Of a stretch of 64,000 nt of DNA, positions 56,566 to 64,000 are shown one piece after another. The notes under the pieces were generated by a model. That model did no database searches and had not been told where the DNA came from. It worked only from the letters and a program-made list of their open reading frames with translations. Source of the stretch: Siphonodentalium dalli (taxonomy: Eukaryota; Mollusca; Scaphopoda; Gadilida; Siphonodentaliidae); NCBI GenBank assembly GCA_032622095.1, contig CP136061.1:14153287-14217286 (forward strand). Reading direction: 5' to 3'. Position numbers and translations under genes: made by a program. The first letter of the stretch is position 1. Each line of letters begins with the position of its first letter.

Positions 56566-57817
56566 GTTTCCATCAACTATATGTGTAACTGAATATAGTG
56601 GAGCATATATGCCGTCTCACAAATTAACCTTACTATAGGACAATATATCCTATATGTAATCGTAATAGTGATTCTGCAAAAGGTCTCTATTGCCTCACGA
56701 ACCCTCACTGAATCAAATCAGCAAATATCTTGACTTGTTGACGCATATGTGCGAATGGGGCAGAATGTATTCACTGCATGGATGTACCAAACTTGATCAT
56801 GCGTTAATTAGTGATGGCCAGTTACAAAATAAGCAATAATTAGTCAACAAAAGTATTTCCCGGTAGTATGCGGATATGGTGTCTATTAATGGAAGAGGTT
56901 ATTTCCGAGCGAAGCGGAAATGGCCCAGTCTTTGAGAAGGAACAGTTGGTTAATATGATCTCTGATGTGATTGCTATTCATGCAACATTCTACTCTCTAC
57001 CATATTTCCTTTCTGACCACGTAACCGTCTGGGTACCAGTATATGGTGTAATGTATTAAGCGCTGGTATACCAGTATATTAAACTCCGGGTTTTCAGCAA
57101 CAATGACTATCCCTATAAAAGTAAAATTTATGACAATTATCTGACTACATTCTTATTGACAGAATGGAGATTTAGTTACCTGTTGAACTAATTAGCTGAA
57201 CATTTCTACAACTGAATGGATGGAAATCAAGTGACTACTCATCGAACATTGAACTGCTGGCTGCTCTGAATCTCGCTCCAGATTTTAGCGGAGATTTTAA
57301 AAGATTTACTACATTTAGTTCAATATTACACCTGTTAGATATTGTACAACGAACTGTTGTATCGCCATAGGCGGCCTACTACCTAACTTTTTCTTACTGT
57401 TGTGTAGAAAGTTTTGTACATAGCCATTTATCGAACTTTCAACTTGCGGTCGAGCGACGCCATTTTGAATCCTGAATCAGTCGACATATTCTCGAGTTAG
57501 AAGAGCGCCTGTCAACACCTTTATGAAGTTTTGAAACTTGTTTTATCCAATATTTCTCGATGTGATTTTAATGTATATACTACCAGTGTAAGTTTTATCT
57601 TCTTCTACTAAGTACAATAACATTTTCACTTCTACTATAGCTCCTAAGTTGAATCGATCTTGACTCAGGTCAGTGTCCAGTCTAATATCGTGCCTGCCCA
57701 TGCCTGACTATACGCATGCGCGACTATTGATATGGGTGAATAATCTACACATGCAGTGGCCATGAGTCAGCAAAGAAAAAGCGTCCCAACAACAATCCAG
57801 AAGAGCATCTTTACTCA
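56566..57817. other. No gene recognised
   Basis: One ATG ORF of 63 codons (56868-57059 +, starting MRIWCLLMEEVISERSGNG) without a recognisable domain. Confidence 0.4.
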
Positions 57818-60745
57818 AAGTAGGCCCCACCGGGCCCCTCGTAGAGACTTCCATATCAATGTAGGCCCACCAGGCCTCTCGTAGAGACTTCCATATCAAT
57901 GTAGGCCCACCGGGCCTCTCGTAGAGACTTCCATATCAATGTAGGCCCACCAGGCCCCTCGTAGAGACTTCCATATCAATGTAGGCCCACCAGGCCTCTC
58001 GTAGAGACTTCCATATCAATGTAGGCCCACCAGGCCTTTCGTAGATACTTCCATATCAATGTAGGCCCACCAGGCCCCTCGTAGAGACTTCCATATCAAT
58101 GTAGGCCCACCAGGCCCCTCGTAGAGACTTCCATATCAATGTAGGCCCACCGGGCCTCTCGTAGAGACTTCCATATCAATGTAGGCCCCATCGGGCCTCT
58201 CGTAGAGACTTCCATATCAATGTAGGCCCACCAGGCCTCTCGTAGAGACTTCCATATCAATGTAGGCCCACCGGGCCTCTCGTAGAGACTTCCATATCAA
58301 TGTAGGCCCACCAGGCCTCTCGTAGAGACTTCCATATCAATGTAGGCCCACCGGGCCTCTCGTAGAGACTTCCATATCAATGTAGGCCCACCAGGCCTCT
58401 CGTAGAGACTTCCATATCAATGTAGGCCCACCGGGCCTCTCGTAGAGACTTCCATATCAATGTAGGCCCACCAGGCCTCTCGTAGAGACTTCCATATCAA
58501 TGTAGGCCAACCAGGCCTCTCGTAGAGACTTCCATATCAATGTAGCCCACCGGGCCTCTCGTAGAGACTTCCATATCAATGTAGGCCCCACCGGGCCTCT
58601 CGTAGAGACTTCCATATCAAAGTAGGCCCCACCGGGCCTCTCGTAGAGACTTCCATATCAATGTAGGCCCACCAGGCCTCTCGTAGAGACTTCCATATCA
58701 ATGTAGGCCCACCAGGCCTCTCGTAGAGACTTCCATATCAATGTAGCCCACCGGGCCTCTCATAGAGACTTCCATATCAATGTAGGCCCCACCGGGCCTC
58801 TCGTAGAGATTTCCATATCAATGTAGGCCCCACCGGGCCTCTCGTAGAGACTTCCATATCAATGTAGGCCCACCGGGCCTCTCGTAGAGACTTCCATATC
58901 AATGTAGGCCCACCAGGCCTCTCGTAGAGACTTCCATATCAATGTAGGCCCACCAGGCCCCTCGTAGAGACTTCCAGATCAATGTAGGCCCACCAGGCCC
59001 CTCGTAGAGACTTCCATATCAATGTAGGCCCACCAGGCCTCTCGTAGAGACTTCCAGATCAATGTAGGCCCACCAGGCCTCTCGTAGAGACTTCCATATC
59101 AATGTAGGCCCACCAGGCCTCTCGTAGAGACTTCCATATCAATGTAGGCCCACCAGGCCCCTCGTAGAGACTTCCATATCAATGTAGGCCCACCGGGCCT
59201 CTCGTAGAGACTTCCATATCAATGTAGGCCCACCGGGCCTCTCGTAGAGACTTCCATATCAATGTAGGCCCACCAGGCCCCTCGTAGAGACTTCCATATC
59301 AATGTAGGCCCACCGGGCCTCTCGTAGAGACTTCCATATCAATGTAGGCCCACCGGGCCTCTCGTAGAGACTTCCATATCAATGTAGGCCCAACGGGCCT
59401 CTCGTAGAGACTTCCATATCAATGTAGGCCCACCAGGCCTCTCGTAGAGACTTCCATATCAATGTAGGCCCACCGGGCCTCTCGTAGAGACTTCCATATC
59501 AATGTAGGCCCACCAGGCCTCTCGTAGAGACTTCCATATCAATGTAGGCCCACCGGGCCTCTCGTAGAGACTTCCAGATCAATGTAGGCCCACCGGGCCC
59601 CTCGTAGAGACTTCCATATCAATGTAGGCCCACCGGGCCTCTCGTAGAGACTTCCAGATCAATGTAGGCCCACCGGGCCTCTCGTAGAGACTTCCATATC
59701 AAAGTAGGCCCCACCGGGCCTCTCGTAGAGACTTCCATATCAAAGTAGGCCCCACCGGGCCTCTCGTAGAGACTTCCATATCAATGTAGGCCCACCGGGC
59801 CTCTCGTAGAGACTTCCATATCAAAGTAGGCCCCACCGGGCCTCTCGTAGAGACTTCCATATCAAAGTAGGCCCCACCGGGCCTCTCGTAGAGACTTCCA
59901 TATCAATGTAGGCCCACCAGGCCTCTCGTAGAGACTTCCATATCAATGTAGGCCCACCAGGCCTCTCGTAGAGACTTCCATATCAATGTAGGCCCACCAG
60001 GCCTCTCATATAGAGACTTCCATATCAATGTAGGCCCACCAGGCCTCTCGTAGAGACTTCCATATCAATGTAGGCCCACCAGGCCTCTCGTAGAGACTTC
60101 CATATCAATGTAGGCCCACCAGGCCTCTCGTAGAGACTTCCATATCAATGTAGGCCCACCAGGCCTCTCGTAGAGACTTCCATATCAATGTAGCCCCACC
60201 AGGCCTCTCGTAGAGACTTCCATATCAATGTAGGCCCACCAGGCCTCTCGTAGAGACTTCCATATCAATGTAGGCCCACCAGGCCTCTCGTAGAGACTTC
60301 CATATCAATGTAGGCCCACCAGGCCTCTCGTAGAGACTTCCATATCAATGTAGGCCCCACCAGGCCTCTCGTAGAGACTTCCATATCAATGTAGCCCCAC
60401 CGGGCCTCTCGTAGAGACTTCCATATCAATGTAGGCCCACCGGGCCTCTCGTAGAGACTTCCATATCAATGTAGCCCCACCGGGCCTCTCGTAGAGACTT
60501 CCATATCAATGTAGGCCCACCAGGCCTCTCGTAGAGACTTCCATATCAATGTAGGCCCACCAGGCCTCTCGTAGAGACTTCCATATCAATGTAGGCCCAC
60601 CAGGCCTCTCGTAGAGACTTCCATATCAAAGTAGGCCCCACCGGGCCTCTCGTAGAGACTTCCATATCAATGTAGCCCCACCGGGCCTCTCGTAGAGACT
60701 TCCATATCAATGTAGGCCCACCAGGCCTCTCGTAGAGACTTCCAG
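57818..60745 (+). repeat. 2.9-kb satellite, 40-bp unit, about 73 copies
   Basis: Unit GTAGGCCCACCAGGCCTCTC plus GTAGAGACTTCCATATCAAT. Variants: CCGGG for CCAGG, AAAG for AATG, an extra C giving 41 bp, and a unique CTCTCATATAGAG unit at 60001-60013. The 41-bp AAAG/CCCC variants cluster near 59.7-59.9 kb. Confidence 0.97.
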
Positions 60746-60797
60746 ATCGACATGCATTATTCCTCTCTTCCGTGTTGTGTATGACCCACATGATGTA

Positions 60798-61216
60798 CCC
60801 AATGACACTGGAGTCCATGATAAGAGGTACATAAAATAAAAAAACATCCATTAACCTGCAGGGAGCCCCATACATATATAGAAGCATATAGAAGAGTGTC
60901 GTATGCTCATGTTTGTCTGGGGCTCTGTATGGGTGAAATTATAAAATTGTTAAAGAATACAAGAAAAAAATATTAAAATTGTAAACAATTGTTAGGCCAA
61001 TGCATTCTCTTATATATGCGAGGCGACCTATGGTCGCATCGCATATATAAGAGAATGCATTGGCACAGGGTATATTGACGTTTGTTTGTTTTTTGTTTTT
61101 TTTTCACAGGGTAAAAAAATCCAGACTTACGACGATTTGATATGGCGGGTCACATATGTGAGTAAAGGGGGGATGCCCAATGACACTGGAGTCCGCGATA
61201 AGAGGTACAATGTCTT
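60798..61216 (+). mobile_element. Family N MITE, left half missing, with flanking duplication
   Basis: The element body runs about 60832-61165: middle region, hairpin 60996-61064, then the right terminus ATTTGATATGGCGGGTCACA. A 34-bp sequence (CCCAATGACACTGGAGTCC...GATAAGAGGTAC) stands on both sides (from 60798 and 61178), two bases different. That is far longer than a normal target duplication. Confidence 0.65.
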
Positions 61217-63172
61217 GCCCACCGGAAGCTGACATAAGCTAATGATAGGCAGAGCACCCTGCTGTATAGGCAGTTTCAGAATCAGTCAGACAGTTGAAAT
61301 AAAATAAGCAAGAAAGCCCCACGTCCTCCGGTATATTAGGTACCGAGTTTCCCATATATATCGTACCTGAATTAAAGGTACACGCATTTATAAATAAGTT
61401 ATACATATCCCAAATGGTATTGGTGTTGTCCCATACATAACAGTAACAAATAAGATATGCATACTTATGCATGATATATCAAGCACTAACAGCTATTGGA
61501 TTCCAACTTCCAAGAACTGTAGGAGAAGAAACACGCTGAAAAATAGGATTACGGCAGTAGAGAAAACATAAACTGCCAATACCGCATATAGAGGCGGCAA
61601 CTCAATACCCCATATAAAGGCGGCAACAATACCCCATATAAAGGCGGCAAATTGATCTTTGACTCATCTGCTGCCGATTACAAATATTTTGAACGTACAT
61701 CGATCGAGGCACTAGGAAGGTCACCAACCACAGTCTACATATCCAGGAGGACTACACAAAACAACAAGAAAACCATAGTCATAAATGGTAACACCACCAT
61801 GATCATATTATTAGCCATAAATATAGATTATAATATAAACTATATTGGTTACATGAATGCACCGCCTCAGAATTCCGTTAAAGCAACTAATCCTTCAAAT
61901 TATTACAAAAACACTACGGCTTATTATTGCAGGTTTCTCATTCACCACACCAGGAAACTTCTAAATGCGGATCAAAAATCGGAGGTATTGTGTTCCCGCC
62001 AAGAGTGCATGCCACAGCCATTGTTCATACCTAAATACGTCGAAAGCAAATAACGCGGTCATAATGGTTACATACTGCAACTTTAAGACATCCAGCGAAT
62101 ACACACCCCACGAAAACCCGAAATGTGTTGTCCTGCGAGATATCCCATCGCTTTAGCTCAATTTGCCTTCCTACAATATCCATAAACAAGATCATATATT
62201 ATATACCCACGATTTTAATAATAGAATATGAAATATATTGGTTTCGCGAATGACCAACTCAGAATTCCGTTAAAATAACAATAACAACCAGCACCTAATT
62301 AACGAACCGGCGGCCGACTCGGCCGTCTCGAACAACAACTATCAGTGAGCTGCAGAACGAAACTTATCTATACAAGTTGAAATATAAGACTTACAAATTA
62401 TCTTTAAATAATTTTTATTGGTAATTGACATAGCTTGTCACAAACCAAAAATCAACATTATTGACATAATAATGTAAAGGACAATAAACGAAATTGAAAT
62501 TCCCAACTACACCTTTTATCGGACTCGGCCTCCTGGTCGCGTAGTTCGACTTTTAAATAAACCGGAATTTCCCATTCGATAAATAAAACACTCACAGTTA
62601 ATGTCAACGCCCACAGCTTTCTAGAATCTCAAGGACAGCATACACCGGTGGTGTTAATGATAGTGTTGCTTAGAGACACCTTCACAGTCTCGGAGAACTA
62701 CTACGGCTCTACCACTCGAGTTATCATCAATGGGACATAGCAACAGATAGTGAACTTCTTACATAAATTTTCCCCAAAATACACGCTATACGCAATCGTA
62801 TTACATCACACTGTCGTCGGCGGCTGTTCCCGATTAACCCAGAACCCATGACAAATGGCGACCATTCATAAATGGAGATAATGTCAATCACCTGAAACCT
62901 ACAGAAATATCCTGTACTTCCACCATGCCACATGCGTTAAACTAGGGCTTATCACTGAAGTTTTCCACACCAGAAAGCCTCTACATGCGGACCAGAAATA
63001 TACTACTGTGAATGACTTTAAATTCGTTGGTATAACTTTTCGTGGTTCGGCCATTTATGACTTTTGTGGGTTCATAAATTCGTGGGTCCGCCAGTACTAA
63101 CCGTCACCTGCAAACCCCCAAAAATAACAATCAAGTGCAGACACCTCGGAGATCCGTCGGAAATTGCGCGTC
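61217..63172. other. No gene recognised; 25-bp repeat x3
   Basis: 61577-61650 holds three copies of AATACCCCATATAAAGGCGGC plus AAC. An open frame at 61652-62053 (+, 133 codons) follows directly but has no motif I recognise. Parts of 61.8-62.0 kb recur diverged at 62.2 and 62.9 kb (CTCAGAATTCCGTTAAA; CACACCAG.AA.C.TCTA.ATG). Confidence 0.4.
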
Positions 63173-64000
63173 CGGGCCTCTCGTAGAGACTTCCATATCA
63201 AAGTAGGCCCCACCGGGCCTCTCGTAGAGACTTCCATATCAAAGTAGGCCCCACCGGGCCTCTCGTAGAGACTTCCATATCAATGTAGGCCCACCGGGCC
63301 TCTCGTAGAGACTTCCATATCAAAGTAGGCCCCACCGGGCCTCTCGTAGAGACTTCCATATCAAAGTAGGCCCCACCGGGCCTCTCGTAGAGACTTCCAT
63401 ATCAATGTAGGCCCACCAGGCCTCTCGTAGAGACTTCCATATCAATGTAGGCCCACCAGGCCTCTCGTAGAGACTTCCATATCAATGTAGGCCCACCAGG
63501 CCTCTCATATAGAGACTTCCATATCAATGTAGGCCCACCAGGCCTCTCGTAGAGACTTCCATATCAATGTAGGCCCACCAGGCCTCTCGTAGAGACTTCC
63601 ATATCAATGTAGGCCCACCAGGCCTCTCGTAGAGACTTCCATATCAATGTAGGCCCACCAGGCCTCTCGTAGAGACTTCCATATCAATGTAGCCCCACCA
63701 GGCCTCTCGTAGAGACTTCCATATCAATGTAGGCCCACCAGGCCTCTCGTAGAGACTTCCATATCAATGTAGGCCCACCAGGCCTCTCGTAGAGACTTCC
63801 ATATCAATGTAGGCCCACCAGGCCTCTCGTAGAGACTTCCATATCAATGTAGGCCCCACCAGGCCTCTCGTAGAGACTTCCATATCAATGTAGCCCCACC
63901 GGGCCTCTCGTAGAGACTTCCATATCAATGTAGGCCCACCGGGCCTCTCGTAGAGACTTCCATATCAATGTAGCCCCACCGGGCCTCTCGTAGAGACTTC
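63173..64000 (+). repeat. Second block of the 40-bp satellite, collinear with the first
   Basis: Starts abruptly at 63173. Every variant unit checked, including the unique CTCTCATATAGAG at 63500, matches 59,674-60,501 at a constant offset of 3,499 bp. The array runs off the window. Confidence 0.95.

Noticed and set aside
57818-64000. CRISPR-like regular repeats
   Set aside because: The 40-bp (and the 60-, 30- and 26-bp) units are contiguous, with no variable spacers, in animal DNA. They are satellites.

Overview
The window is nuclear DNA from a multicellular animal. It is AT-rich and gene-poor, with no operons or bacterial signals, and is filled with tandem arrays, fold-back MITEs, decayed LINEs and transposon-type genes. 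The repeat style (long minisatellites, TTAA-flanked MITEs, a KIAA1958-like tyrosine recombinase, a transposon-associated CxxC hypothetical protein family) resembles marine invertebrates. A mollusc is my best guess, at low confidence. No conserved housekeeping gene is visible.

Layout. 1-7.1 kb: a broken minus-strand gene of a transposon-associated protein family, cut by a 0.7-kb MITE, plus a LINE reverse-transcriptase scrap. 7.1-13.6 kb: short tandem repeats, including a roughly 380-bp repeat carrying three conserved RFX-type X-box palindromes, and clusters of the motif AATAAAGAGCG. 13.6-20.8 kb: a 7.2-kb satellite of 60-bp units mixed with 38-bp short units. 21.0-22.9 kb: a degenerate complex repeat. 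24.3-26.8 kb: a hairpin-headed element with a GC-rich open block, then a LINE 3' half; a shorter version of the hairpin element recurs at 33.5-34.1 kb. 27.5-33.1 kb: minisatellites of 60, 30 and 26 bp and (TC)n/(TA)n runs.

The centrepiece is 37,589-51,130: a 13,542-bp element with terminal inverted repeats starting 5'-AG and a 6-bp target-site duplication (TATGTA). It interrupts a roughly 70-bp minisatellite whose empty site can be read across the insertion. Its interior is an almost perfect 4.9-kb-arm palindrome around a 49-bp GC-rich spacer, so a two-frame C2H2 zinc-finger locus and a 91-codon ORF are present twice, head to head. A 3,004-bp block found only in the right arm carries an intact 579-aa tyrosine recombinase and is bounded by TTTATT direct repeats. 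TIR and TSD type point to the Maverick/Polinton class, but I see no PolB, rve integrase, ATPase or capsid gene, so it is probably non-autonomous or a new derivative.

51.3-54.1 kb and 60.8-61.2 kb hold piggyBac-type TTAA MITEs and a second MITE family; both carry the same 69-bp hairpin, eight complete copies in the window. 57.8-60.7 kb is a 40-bp satellite, and a block of it recurs, collinear at a fixed 3,499-bp offset, from 63.17 kb to the window end.
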